Of a DNA stretch of 64,000 bases, positions 52,601 to 61,358 are shown piece by piece (position 1 is the first letter of the stretch; each line of letters starts with the position of its first letter). The notes below the pieces were generated by a model, which saw only the letters and a program-made list of their open reading frames with translations, was not told the DNA's origin and did no database searches. The translations under genes and the position numbers were made by a program. This DNA comes from Terebella lapidaria (taxonomy: Eukaryota; Annelida; Polychaeta; Terebellida; Terebellidae): NCBI GenBank assembly GCA_949152475.1, contig OX424563.1, positions 36,218,120-36,282,119 on the forward strand, in the 5' to 3' direction.

Positions 52601-55600
52601 GATCTGGGTCTGCCCAGGTATGTGTTGTCATGGTCTGGGTCTGCCCAGGTATGTGTTGTCATGGTCTGGGTCTGCCCAGGTATGTGTTGTCATGGTCTGG
52701 GTCTGCCCAGGTATGTGTTGTCATGGTCTGGGTCTGCCCAGGTATGTGTTGTCGCGATCTGGGTCTGCCCAGGTATGTGTTGTCATGGTCTGGGTCTGCC
52801 CAGGTATGTGTTGTCATGGTCTGGGTCTGCCCAGGTATGTGTTGTCGTGATGCTGGGTCTGCCCAGGTATGTGTTGTCATGATCTGGGTCTGCCCAGGTA
52901 TGTGTTGTCATGATCTGGGTCTGCCCAGGTATGTGTTGTCATGATCTGGGTCTGCCCAGGTATGTGTTGTCATGGTCTGGGTCTGCCCAGGTATGTGTTG
53001 TCATGGTCTGGGTCTGCCCAGGTATGTGTTGTCGTGATGCTGGGTCTGCCCAGGTATGTGTTGTCATGATCTGGGTCTGCCCAGGTATGTGTTGTCGTGA
53101 TCTGGGTCTGCCCAGGTATGTGTTGTCGTGATCTGGGTCTGCCCAGGTATGTGTTGTCGTGATCTGGGTCCGCCCAGGTATGTGTTGTCATGGTCTGGGT
53201 CTGCCTAGGTATGTGTTGTCATGATCTGGGTCTGCCCAGGTATGTGTTGTCGTGATCTGGGTCCGCCCAGGTATGTGTTGTCATGGTCTGGGTCTGCCTA
53301 GGTATGTGTTGTCATGATCTGGGTCTGCCCAGGTATGTGTTGTCGTGATCTGGGTCTGCCCAGGTATGTGTTGTCGTGATCTGGGTCTGCCCAGGTATGT
53401 GTTATCGTGATCTGGGTCTGCCCAGGTATGTGTTGTCGTGATCTGGGTCTGCCCAGGTATGTGTTGTCGTGATCTGGGTCTGGCCAGGTATGTGTTATCG
53501 TGATGCTGGGTCTGCCAGGTATGTGTTGTCATGGTCTGGGTCTGCCCAGGTATGTGTTGTCATGGTCTGGGTCTGCCCAGGTATGTGTTGTCGTGATCTG
53601 GGTCTGCCCAGGTATGTGTTGTCGTGATCTGGGTCCACCCAGGTATGTGTTGTCATGATCTGGGTCTGCCCAGGTATGTGTTGTCGTGATCTGGGTCTGC
53701 CCGGGTATGTGTTGTCGTGATCTGGGTCCACCCAGGTATGTGTTGTCATGATCTGGGTCTGCCCAGGTATGTGTTGTCATGATCTGGGTCTGCCCAGGTA
53801 TGTGTTGTCGCCGTGTTGTCGTGATCTGGGTCTGCCCAGGTATGTGTTGTCGTGATCTGGGTCTGCCCTGGTATGTGTTGTCATGATCTGGGTCTGCCCA
53901 GGTATGTGTTGTCATGGTCTGGGTCTGCCCAGGTATGTGTTGTCATGATCTGGGTCTGCCCAGGTATGTGTTGTCATGATCTGGGTCTGCCCAGGTATGT
54001 GTTGTCGTGATCTGGGTCTGCCCAGGTATGTGTTGTCGTGATATGGGTCTGCCCAGGTATGTGTTGTCGTGATCTGGGTCTGCCCAGGTATGTGTTGTCG
54101 TGATCTGGGTCTGCCCAGGTATGTGTTGTCATGATGCTGGGTCTGCCCAGGTATGTGTTGTCGTGATCTGGGTCTGCCCAGGTATGTGTTGTCGTGATCT
54201 GGGTCTGCCCAGGTATGTGTTGTCATGATGCTGGGTCTGCCCAGGTATGTGTTGTCGTGATCTGGGTCTGCCCAGGTATGTGTTGTCGTGATCTGGGTCT
54301 GCCCAGGTATGTGTTGTCGTGATCTGGGTCTGCCCAGGTATGTGTTGTCGTGATCTGGGTCTGCCCAGGTATGTGTTGTCATGATGCTGGGTCTGCCCAG
54401 GTATGTGTTGTCGTGATCTGGGTCTGCCCAGGTATGTGTTGTCGTGATCTGGGTCTGCCCAGGTATGTGTTGTCATGATCTGGGTATGCCCAGGTATGTG
54501 TTGTCGTGATCTGGGTCTGCCCAGGTATGTGTTGTCGTGATCTGGGTCTGCCCAGGTATGTGTTGTCATGATCTGGGTCTGCCCAGGTATGTGTTGTCAT
54601 GATCTGGGTCTGCCCAGGTATGTGTTGTCATGGTCTGGGTCTGCCCAGGTATGTGTTGTCATGATCTGGGTCTGCCCAGGTATGTGTTGTCATGATGCTG
54701 GGTCTGCCCAGGTATGTGTTGTCGTGATCTGGGTCTGCCCAGGTATGTGTTGTCATGATGCTGGGTCTGCCCAGGTATGTGTTGTCGTCATCTGGGTCTG
54801 CCCAGGTATGTGTTGTCATGATCTGGGTCTGCCCAGGTATGTGTTGTCGCCGTGTTGTCAGGATCTGGGTCTGCCCAGGTATGTGTTGTCATGATCTGGG
54901 TCTGCCCAGGTATGTGTTGTCATGATCTGGGTCTGCCCAGGTATGTGTTGTCATGATCTGGGTCTGCCCAGGTATGTGTTGTCGTGATCTGGGTCTGCCC
55001 AGGTATGTGTTGTCATGATCTGGGTCTGCCCAGGTATGTGTTGTCATGATGCTGGGTCTGCCCAGGTATGTGTTGTCATGATGCTGGGTCTGCCCAGGTA
55101 TGTGTTGTCGTGATCTGGGTCTGCCCAGGTATGTGTTGTCGTGATCTGGGTCTGCCCAGGTATGTGTTGTCATGATCTGGGTATGCCCAGGTATGTGTTG
55201 TCGTGATCTAGGTCTGCCCAGGTATGTGTTGTCGTGATCTGGGTCTGCCCAGGTATGTGTTGTCATGATCTGGGTCTGCCCAGGTATGTGTTGTCATGAT
55301 CTGGGTCTGCCCAGGTATGTGTTGTCATGGTCTGGGTCTGCCCAGGTATGTGTTGTCATGATCTGGGTCTGCCCAGGTATGTGTTGTCATGATCTGGGTC
55401 TGCCCAGGTATGTGTTGTCATGATCTGGGTCTGCCCAGGTATGTGTTGTCATGATCTGGGTCTGCCCAGGTATGTGTTGTCGTGATCTGGGTCTGCCCAG
55501 GTATGTGTTGTCATGATCTGGGTCTGCCCAGGTATGTGTTGTCATGATGCTGGGTCTGCCCAGGTATGTGTTGTCATGATGCTGGGTCTGCCCAGGTATG

Positions 55601-57241
55601 TGTTGTCGTGATCTGGGTCTGCCCAGGTATGTGTTGTCGTGATCTGGGTCTGCCCAGGTATGTGTTGTCATGATCTGGGTATGCCCAGGTATGTGTTGTC
55701 GTGATCTAGGTCTGCCCAGGTATGTGTTGTCGTGATCTGGGTCTGCCCAGGTATGTGTTGTCATGATCTGGGTCTGCCCAGGTATGTGTTGTCATGATCT
55801 GGGTCTGCCCAGGTATGTGTTGTCATGGTCTGGGTCTGCCCAGGTATGTGTTGTCGTGATCTGGGTCTGCCCAGGTATGTGTTGTCATGATGCTGGGTCT
55901 GCCCAGGTATGTGTTGTCGTGATCTGGGTCTGCCCAGGTATGTGTTGTCATGATGCTGGGTCTGCCCAGGTATGTGTTGTCGTGATCTGGGTCTGCCCAG
56001 GTATGTGTTGTCATGATCTGGGTCTGCCCAGGTATGTGTTGTCGCCGTGTTGTCGTGATCTGGGTCTGCCCAGGTATGTGTTGTCATGATCTGGGTCTGC
56101 CCAGGTATGTGTTGTCATGATCTGGGTCTGCCCAGGTATGTGTTGTCATGATCTGGGTCTGCCCAGGTATGTGTTGTCGTGATCTGGGTCTGCCCAGGTA
56201 TGTGTTGTCATGATCTGGGTCTGCCCAGGTATGTGTTGTCATGATCTGGGTCTGCCCAGGTATGTGTTGTCATGATCTGGGTCTGCCCAGGTATGTGTTG
56301 TCATGATCTGGGCCTGCCCAGGTATGTGTTGTCGTGATCTGGGTCTGCCCAGGTATGTGTTGTTGTGATCTGGGTCTGCCCAGGTATGTGTTGTCATGAT
56401 CTGGGCCTGCCCAGGTATGTGTTGTCGTGATCTGGGTCTGCCCAGGTATGTGTTGTTGTGATCTGGGTCTGCCCAGGTATGTGTTGTCGTGATCTGGGTC
56501 TGCCCAGGTATGTGTTGTCGTGATCTGGGTCTGCCCAGGTATGTGTTGTCATGATCTGGGTCTGCCCAGGTATGTGTTGTCATGATCTGGGTCTGCCCAG
56601 GTATGTGTTGTCGTGATCTGGGTCTGCCCAGGTATGTGTTGTCATGATCTGGGTCTGCCCAGGTATGTGTTGTCGTGATATCTGTTGCTGTTGTTGAGAA
56701 GATTGTACATTAGATGTTGTAAGAATCTACTCAGCTCTCCTTCTGTTTCAGTGAGGAACTACAGAATTTTCTTCTCATGGAGCTCACAGAAAAAGTATGG
56801 CTGATTGTATCCTACTGACCATGCTTTGATTGATGTTGAAAAAGCAGAATATTTCCAGCAGTCCCAGAATTCCCTGGTTTTCATGGATGTACATTTTCAC
56901 AGGGCCTGAAGAAATTAGGACATTCCATTGATGCTTCATACTCGAACATACAGAAGCTGGTCTTGAAGCATTTACAGAGGTCAGTGATCTCTCTAACATT
57001 CTTCATCAAATTCTGTTGCTGTAATCAGAGTGTACTTTACATTCAGGACATTCAGTGACTAGGAAGGACTTGTGTTGTCTGCTTCCAGCGTGGGTCAAGC
57101 GATCGTCTACCATCTGGATGATATCCACGGGATGTCGCAGTGGCACGACCGATTTGGTGTACTCGGGCTCGCCCCTCAGACTGTACACAAAGCCGTCCAG
57201 ATCAGCGGAGCTCTCATGGTCAAAGCAAGTGAACTGCAACA
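7512..57241 (+). CDS. ANAPC4: Anaphase-promoting complex subunit 4, 5' half of gene (13 exons, 3' end outside window)
   Basis: ANAPC4 is a scaffold subunit of the APC/C, the ubiquitin ligase that triggers anaphase and mitotic exit. It sits in the platform with APC1 and APC5. Thirteen exons join in phase to about 419 codons: 7512-7628, 7730-7829, 8141-8381, 8571-8597, 9085-9129, 9362-9467, 48119-48226, 48355-48438, 48560-48655, 48818-48879, 56752-56794, 56903-56979, 57089-57241. Signature stretches resembling the vertebrate protein include LWSPKMDLIAVAN, VTALAWRPDGK, GKITLCDVE, FAYGMF, ESWEDILLEIDSKL, GLKKLGHSIDASYSNIQKLV and GMSQW. These cover the WD40 beta-propeller (about residues 1-270) and the start of the long helical domain. 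The family is about 800 residues long, so roughly half is present. Most introns are 100-500 bp; introns 6 (38.7 kb) and 10 (7.9 kb) are filled by tandem arrays, and intron 13 carries transposons. Exon borders are inferred from GT/AG, phase and homology recalled from memory, not from cDNA. Confidence 0.9.
7730..7829 (+). CDS. ANAPC4: ANAPC4 exon 2
   Basis: Acceptor tttgaccag|GTG and donor AAAG|gtccag; starts in phase 0 and ends in phase 1. It encodes VLLYRLTWQKVW and the conserved TALAWRPDGK of the WD40 propeller. The donor is weak beyond GT, but phase and homology on both sides agree. Confidence 0.85.
7830..8140 (+). other. ANAPC4 intron 2
   Basis: A 311-bp AT-rich intron. No repeat or gene is recognised in it. 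It ends in tttattgcag. Confidence 0.7.
8141..8381 (+). CDS. ANAPC4: ANAPC4 exon 3
   Basis: Acceptor tttattgcag, donor AAAGC|gtatgt; enters in phase 1 and leaves in phase 2. It encodes LAVGYKTGKITLCDVE, matching the propeller repeat of the family, then a longer, Gly/Ser/Gln-rich loop (about residues 100-125) and LPRLPQFSKA, matching the conserved LPKLP segment. The loop is lineage-variable. Confidence 0.9.
8571..8597 (+). CDS. ANAPC4: ANAPC4 exon 4 (27-nt microexon)
   Basis: Acceptor ttgctttcag and donor AAA|gtgagt bound only 27 nt, which with the neighbouring split codons encode the AYSALSASGN stretch. Phase 2 on both sides keeps the frame whether it is included or skipped, so alternative use is possible. 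The residues fit the family segment between the LPxLP motif and the acidic linker. Confidence 0.75.
8598..9084 (+). other. ANAPC4 intron 4
   Basis: A 487-bp intron, more than half of which is the TA-flanked MITE at 8729-9009. The rest is unremarkable AT-rich sequence ending in ttgttttccag. Confidence 0.75.
8729..9009. mobile_element. MITE with ~27-bp terminal inverted repeats and TA target duplication
   Basis: The left end TACCATATTGGTCCTAATAG(TGGCACG) and the reverse complement of the right end TACCATATTGATCCTAATAG(TAGCACG) agree at about 25 of 27 positions. The outer TA on each side fits the TA target-site duplication of the Tc1/mariner superfamily. At ~281 bp with no open frame of note, it is a miniature non-autonomous element inserted in intron 4 of ANAPC4. 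It contains a repeated 'aatttgacctc' motif near the right end. Confidence 0.85.
9085..9129 (+). CDS. ANAPC4: ANAPC4 exon 5
   Basis: A 45-nt exon with acceptor ttgttttccag and donor CA|gtatgt, phase 2 on both sides. It encodes the charged linker EEMGEDSKRLKDQK that precedes the conserved LNIL strand. Like exon 4 it could be skipped without a frameshift. Confidence 0.8.
9362..9467 (+). CDS. ANAPC4: ANAPC4 exon 6
   Basis: Acceptor caccttgcag; encodes LNILTVGSEDGHICLFAYGM and FPVASLDLRNHGTGK, matching the family LNILVLG..G.IELYAYGMF block of the propeller. The donor AAG|gtcctg is unusually weak at positions +3 to +6, although it must define the 38.7-kb intron that follows. No better in-phase donor is visible nearby. 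Confidence 0.85.
13760..21360 (+). repeat. Segmental duplication inside the 65-bp array (offset 4,079 then 4,469 bp)
   Basis: Private variants recur in the same order: 'agtgtgaccgcg' at 13801 and 17880 (4,079 bp apart), the 'ggtcgagtagtgtactg' unit with acag at 15931 and 20400 (4,469 bp apart), and the units around 16644 and 21113. The 390-bp change in offset equals six extra 65-bp units, produced by local re-duplication of the 'cccagtagtgtcgtgtttcc' cassette near 20020-20300. A block of about 3.2 kb has thus been copied as a whole and then edited. Confidence 0.85.
16640..44700 (+). repeat. Higher-order repeats with a diagnostic variant triad, 454-bp spacing frequent
   Basis: A triad of variant units recurs many times: one with 'gtgtcgtattacc', one 64-bp unit with 'gttcgtgtgccttacaatg' and 'gtagttcgtg', and one with 'gtgtcttagagtg' plus 'gtgtcatgtt' or 'gtgtcatttt'. 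Pairs of such blocks lie exactly 454 bp apart (six 65-mers plus one 64-mer) at 22669/23123, 27798/28252, 30912/31366, 34221/34675 and 44025/44479. This is a higher-order repeat structure like that of homogenised satellites. Confidence 0.85.
34690..38583 (+). repeat. Recent 1,947-bp tandem duplication within the 65-bp array
   Basis: About 30 monomers are repeated head to tail with offset 1,947 bp. Private markers include 'gtgtggcacgtag', 'acagttaggccg', 'gtgtcaaacag', 'gcggattgtcgtg' and 'gcctcacactgtgg' (36420 and 38367). The copies are almost identical, with one visible difference: 'ctccattgacc' near 35942 against 'ctccaatgacc' near 37889. Confidence 0.85.
48119..48226 (+). CDS. ANAPC4: ANAPC4 exon 7 (source of the 65-bp array)
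   Basis: Acceptor gccttacag|TGT lies in the last array unit. The exon is 36 codons, phase 0 at both ends, beginning CGRVVSCYLSNDLYLL and ending FLIS. The family match is the CLALCLSSDLKSLSV block. Its first 42 nt are the part amplified in the array; the remainder is unique, which shows that this copy is the functional exon. The donor is taken as TCG|gtcggt, because the stronger-looking TCGGTCG|gtactt would shift frame and create an immediate TGA in exon 8. Confidence 0.85.
48355..48438 (+). CDS. ANAPC4: ANAPC4 exon 8
   Basis: Acceptor ctacatgtctag, donor CAG|gtacgt, 28 codons in phase 0. It encodes FDTTLLASRHRELRILALKF and GQVLTLMQ, aligning with the family ETNLL...RMARKFTHISALLQ segment at the end of the propeller and into the helical domain. 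Confidence 0.85.
48560..48655 (+). CDS. ANAPC4: ANAPC4 exon 9
   Basis: Acceptor tttgcttcag, donor TAT|gtaagt (a full consensus donor), 32 codons in phase 0. It encodes the well-conserved helix ESWEDILLEIDSKLMKLAEE, matching CEAWEEILMQMDSRL of the vertebrate protein. Confidence 0.9.
48818..48879 (+). CDS. ANAPC4: ANAPC4 exon 10 (source of the 31-bp array)
   Basis: Acceptor atacttgcag, donor CCCAG|gtatgt, 62 nt, ending in phase 2. It encodes KACGGSVSNDFLRLLMLGLP, matching the family DEFMHLLLWGK segment. Its last 19 nt plus the first 13 nt of the following intron are the unit amplified about 250-fold downstream. Reading past the true donor reaches an in-frame TGA within six codons, so only the first donor yields an intact message. 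Confidence 0.9.
50161..51660 (+). repeat. 705-bp tandem duplication inside the 31-bp array
   Basis: Private variants repeat at an exact 705-bp offset: 'ggtctgccggggtatg' at 50161 and 50866, 'gggtctgaccagg' near 50224 and 50929, and 'gcgatctgagtctg' near 50404 and 51109. The second copy carries small internal differences such as 'aggtaagtg' at 51064. Confidence 0.8.
54889..55764 (+). repeat. 498-bp tandem duplication inside the 31-bp array
   Basis: The segments at 54889-55266 and 55387-55764 are identical in order of variants ('gggtatgccc', 'gatctaggtctg', paired 'tgatgctggg' units), offset 498 bp. This is a recent block copy of about 16 units. Confidence 0.8.
56752..56794 (+). CDS. ANAPC4: ANAPC4 exon 11
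   Basis: A 43-nt exon with acceptor ccttctgtttcag and donor AAA|gtatgg. Together with the split serine codon from exon 10 it encodes SEELQNFLLMELTEK, matching SAELQTLLMNQLTVK of the vertebrate protein. Phase 2 in, phase 0 out. Confidence 0.9.
56903..56979 (+). CDS. ANAPC4: ANAPC4 exon 12
   Basis: Acceptor cattttcacag, donor AG|gtcagt. Encodes GLKKLGHSIDASYSNIQKLV and LKHLQ, one of the best-conserved stretches of the helical domain. Phase 0 in, phase 2 out. Confidence 0.93.
57089..57241 (+). CDS. ANAPC4: ANAPC4 exon 13 (last exon in window)
   Basis: Acceptor tgcttccag, donor CA|gtacgt, 153 nt, ending in phase 2. Encodes VGQAIVYHLDDIHGMSQWHD, RFGVLGLAP and GALMVKASELQ, matching the family LLYHLSELKGMASW...LGL...KANELLQ block. 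The next exon must lie beyond 64000, because the rest of the window is transposon sequence. Confidence 0.92.
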
Positions 57242-57388
57242 GTACGTGTCGCCACAAGTTTGAAATAGAATATTATGAAACAGGAATAAATACACTGAGG
57301 AATAGTTACTGAGACGAAAATTCAAATTAATTGCCTATATCTCACCTCTATAATACTACAAGGCTAAACCTATTAGCCTACTAAAAAA

Positions 57389-58425
57389 TTAGCCCAAAGG
57401 CTAAGATAGGTTACCGGACAATTTTGGTTTGGCCATGGCAGCATTGGCAGGTAACAGACCTTTTACCAATCAAGGTTCGCAGTGTAAACATATGACCTTG
57501 GGATTTACCAATCAAGGTCATCCGTATGAACTTCGATGTTACCATTACATGTATGTGTGCGGCATTTGATATTCTATATGTTGAGTGGAATCGTTTAGGC
57601 CGCTCAGGTCAATTTACACATTCCAAGTCAGACTTTTTGCACTCAAGGTCATCTGATGTCAAGTTCAAGGTCATCATTAGTTGTGCCATATATGTCTTTC
57701 TATATGTTCATAATGCCAACATGAGCTCTATCTGCAAGCATTTCATCTATAGAGGCAAATCTGGGCATTTTTTGATCCCGAAATGGCTGTTTTGACTTTT
57801 CAAGGTCATCGAAGGTCAAATTCAAGGTCACCACACAAGTCGCTATATATGACTTACCATTTGAAAATGCCCATTTCTAAGCTCTATCTTCAAGCGTTCT
57901 ATGAGTACAGTCCGGACAGCTCCCATTATGAAGGAAAAAAGTGCCGAAAATTTTCAAAAATTTTTTTCATAGGGTGAAAATTTTTTTTTGCCCTAGAAAT
58001 GGCCCAAAATGGATAGTAATGCGTTTTGGGGCGAAAAAATTCAAAATGGCCGCCACACGAAAACCGGCGAATTTAGGGCAACCAAACTTATACATATCAC
58101 AGAGGTATATGAGAGGAATCTTTTGAAACCAAAAACTCAAAACTGATCAGACAGTTTTTGAGAAAATGGCCGTCAAAGTCCAAAATTGAGCGTTTTTCGA
58201 CAAAAACGGCCGCCATTTTGAAAAAAATGCGAAAATCAAAAAACAAAAAAATACCTCCTTCTCAAAATATTTTTAGGCCTTTCTGTGCAAAATTTCAGAA
58301 AGATTCGATCGTTAACTTTAAAGATAAAAATGTTAACGCCGGCCGGCCGGACGGACGGATGGCTAGACGGACAGCGGATGCAACGCCATGCCAATAGGTT
58401 ATCGGACCAAAGGTCCGGTAACCTA
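57389..58425 (+). mobile_element. Interspersed non-autonomous element with GGTTACCGGAC inverted ends
   Basis: The left end TAGGTTACCGGAC at 57407 and the right end GTCCGGTAACCTA at 58425 are inverted copies bounded by TA. A hairpin TTAGCC-caaa-GGCTAA lies just outside the left end and is also present in the related copy at 1-356, so the true boundary may lie a little further out, near 57389. A second hairpin GGACC-aaa-GGTCC sits at the right end. Many 'aaggtca' motifs occur in the left half, and a 'ggacggacggat' segment lies near 58350. No convincing coding sequence is present; short frames here are unlikely to be genes. Confidence 0.65.
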
Positions 58426-58848
58426 AAAAGACCCTCAGTCCAGCGTAGGTCCAGAGAATGACTTGAGAGCATGTGAGCCACCATTCCCCTTCTCCTTGCC
58501 CCAAGAGAGAGGCAGCCTATTTCAAGCCTCTCAATTCTCTGTTTGTTATGCTAAGCGATAGTTACCTCTGACTCTGGGGTCGTGTAATTGGCGAGCCCTC
58601 ATTCGCCAACCACACACCCCATGAAATATTGGTGAAAAAGCTAAACGAAAGTTAGCCGGTCCGTTTAGACCCTGCGTTAGTAATGGTAGTTACCTGAGCA
58701 GTTCACCCTCCGTGTGGTAGCATGATCGTGCCGGTCCACTGCCTCCCAGTTCACTTTTGTTTTTGGCGAGCTCCTGTCAACAACAACTTTGCGTCGCTCG
58801 CGATTGCCCCTTTGAAGTTTGGATTTTGGAACTTAGCTGTTTTCTACG
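58426..58848 (+). other. 5' leader / putative left terminal region of the DIRS-like element
   Basis: This is 423 bp between the end of the preceding repeat and the gag ATG. No open frame of interest is seen. By position it should contain the left terminal repeat and promoter of the retrotransposon, but the right end is outside the window, so terminal repeats cannot be checked. Confidence 0.45.
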
Positions 58849-61358
58849 ATGGATTCGTCTTCTGTCAGGAGATGTATCAAGTGTGGACACTTCTTGGTTC
58901 CTCTCGACCTCGATCCTCACGACCGCTGTCCGTCTTGCAGGCCGTTTGTTTGCTGCGCGTCTCAGCGTTGTCAGATCTGTGAAGCTTGGCCCGATGACAG
59001 ATTCGACCGGATAGATCAGCGTAGGATCGACAGGGAGAAGAAGAGGTCTCGCTCTGCGGATCGACGATCACTGGATTCTTCTTCCTCCTCTCGTCTTGAT
59101 TCCCTCGATCAGACGGTTGGGAATCTGCAGACATCGATCGCGTCCATGTCGGCGATGTTGTCGTCCCTGGTTGGGAAAGGAGTTGCGACCCCGGCCACCC
59201 CCACGGTGGATGAAGTACCGACCCCGCTTCTCTCCGGTGACCCGTTCGTCGGCGGCAACCCCCCGAGTCGTAGCCCAGCTGACCAGCCTTCGTGTTCCTG
59301 GGGTTTGCCTTCGTTGGACACGGCCACGGTGGATTCCCGTTCCCAGGCTGCCGAGACCGGCGAGTCGGTCTCGGAGGAACAGTCAGGTGAAGGCAGGGGC
59401 CCCGTCGGTCGTGCCAAGTGTGCCCCCCCGACTACTCCACCATCCAGCTCTCCGACGGCCCTGTTGATGTGCTTGTGGTGGACAAGTCTCTCGCCGGTAG
59501 CCCGGGCCGTGTTCAGCACCGTGACGCCTCTTCAGCCCAGGGTACCTCTTCTCCAGCCACCGCGGTGCCGCGCGGGTGCTCACCCGACCGTGACCGTGAT
59601 CAGCAGCCACCGGTGGCCAGCCCGCGGGTTTCTCAGCCCAGTGTTCTTCCCCGCGATCTACCACCGTCCGTCAGTCGATGCGCGGACCGCCCGTCGTCTT
59701 CCTCCAGTGGAGATTCTCACCGCGGGTCAACAGCCACGGCGGATAGTGTTCTTCCAGCAGTGGGCCGCCCGTCCTCGCCTGACCGCCGCCACCGTCCAGC
59801 TCGGCCTGCGGAGCAGCACCGTTCCGGCGATTGGGATCGTCCGTCCTCCAGCCGCGCGGATCGGTTCCGTGATTGGGTTTATGATCATCGTCGTGATTAT
59901 GACTTTGACCGTTATTACCACGAAGAGTTGGACCGTTACTACCGTTCCGGCCGTTCTCGTGACGATAGGGACTACTACTACTGTCGGGACCGTGCGGACC
60001 GCAGGGACTACTCCTCCAGGGATTCTCGCGGTAGCCGTGGAGACAAGAGTTCATGCTCGGACTTCGACCGTGCGAGGGAGCCCAAGCATCCCGCTTCAGA
60101 CCACGCCCCTAGGTCTGAAGGTGAGCAACACGCGTTCGAGTCGTCCTCTGTTAATGTTTCGGAGCCTCCAGTCTCTTTGCCTCCCGCCCCCCCCCCCCCC
60201 CCCCCGGCAGACCAGACCCCAGATGAACCTCCAGTCAAGAAGCCGTGGGTGGCTAGCCCGGCTAGGTCAGCTGACACCTCAGCTACGGCCGGTACCTCCA
60301 AGCCTTCCTCCTCCAAGTCAGACGACGACACCTTTGCCCAGGTCCGTCTTTGGGTTCAGGAGGCCTTCCTTGATGAGATCAAGCTACCTTCGGCCAAGGA
60401 GACTTCCTTTACGTCGGTGGGTGACCGTGTGCTTCACGCCCGTCAGCAGCCGGAGCCGGACGTGCGCTTTCCGTGGTCCGAGGGTATCTCGTCCGTGCGC
60501 TCTCTAGTGGAGGAGAAGATCACCCCCGTCAATGGACAGCCCCTACGAGCCGGCAAGTTCGCCTCGTGCTTCCAGGGACAGTTAAAACACTACCAGACTA
60601 CGGATTGCGGTAGCACTCTGGAGGCAGCGGCGGTGAACGACGACCTGTCAGTCATCGCCCCTGGGCTCAAGTCCTCGAGTGTTACCGCTACTCTTTCGGA
60701 CTCAGACCTCAAGACCTGGGAATCTTACCCGCGTCGGGTACAGCTGGTTGCCAACACCCTCGACTGGCTCTCGGGCCTCCTCAGCGTTCAGGTCGACCGT
60801 CTGGCCCCCAGTTCGGTTCCAGCAGACACCGATTTGGACACGGATGCCACCGTTCAAGTGCCGGTGTCGGAGTTGCTGCGTATGAAGAGGACTCTTTCCT
60901 CCGTGAACAAGTGTGTGGGACAGATCACGAAGGAGTCGCACGTGGAGTGGGCCAACGTTGTTCTCAGGCGGCGGGACGCCTATCTCAAGAGGTCTACCTC
61001 CAAGCTGTCGGACGCCTTCAAGTCCAAGCTACGCACGTCCTCGGTTTTCGGTCCTCACCTCTTTGACCCGGATGTCCTGGCCAAGGCCGGCCAGGCGGTT
61101 GCCCAGGAAGCGGACCTTCTGAGTAAATTTAACCTAGTTAAATTGGTGGAACGTCAGGAGAAGAAGCCTGCGGCGTCTTCTTCCTCGTCATTCAAGATCC
61201 CGAAGGTCAAGTCCACGGAGTCGAAATAGCAGTCTCAGTCGTCTCAGTTTTCCAAGGGCTCCAAGTTTGACAAGGGCAAGAAGTCAGCTAACTCTTCGCG
61301 TGGAGGTCGCGGCAGCAGTGGATCCTCATCTTCTGCCAAGCCTCAGCCCCGCTCCTGA
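58849..61358 (+). pseudogene. Gag-like ORF1 of the DIRS-like element (frameshift and internal stop)
   Basis: Begins at ATG 58849 with a Cys-rich N-terminus arranged as CxxC repeats (CIKC, CPSC, CQIC, residues ~9-43) ending in EAW, typical of DIRS ORF1 zinc-binding modules. An Arg/Ser-rich region follows. The frame is lost at a seven-C run at about 59422-59428, where one more C would restore it; the product continues in the next frame (from about 59418) through Asp/Arg/Tyr-rich and proline-rich parts (a long C run at ~60187-60206 encodes a Pro tract) and a conserved-looking helical C-terminal half. A TAG at 61227-61229 interrupts it, while the same frame stays open to TGA at 61356-61358 through a Ser/Gly/Lys-rich tail. 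The intact protein would form the particle or bind nucleic acid; that role is inferred from the family. Confidence 0.75.

Larger units (their letters stand above)
48861..56680 (+). repeat. 31-bp tandem array, each unit = exon 10 3' end + intron 10 5' end
   Basis: About 250 copies of 'tgatctgggtctgcccag|gtatgtgttgtca'. The 18-19 nt before the bar match the end of exon 10 (TGATGTTGGGCCTGCCCAG) and the 13 nt after it match the start of intron 10, so nearly every unit carries a CAG|GTATGT donor. The units nearest the exon retain the exon-like 'gggcctgccc'; later ones mostly read 'gggtctgccc'. Length variants include 32-bp units (tgatgctggg), truncated 18-bp units (near 49016 and 49286), and a 'cgccgtgttgtcg' insertion at about 52061, 53810, 54848 and 56041. 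It is non-coding; long open frames on both strands are periodic. Confidence 0.97.

Noticed and set aside
49252..56583. Frames with MTTHTWADPDHDNTYLGRP (minus) and WVCPGMCCHDLGLPRYVLS (plus) repeats
   Set aside because: Periodic translation of the 31-bp repeat in different frames; not supported as genes.
59422..60507. Continuation of the ORF1 frame from ATG 58849 past the C7 run
   Set aside because: Beyond the run the composition of this frame becomes shadow-like; the real gag continues in the neighbouring frame, which stays open to 61227 and has the expected C-terminal half.
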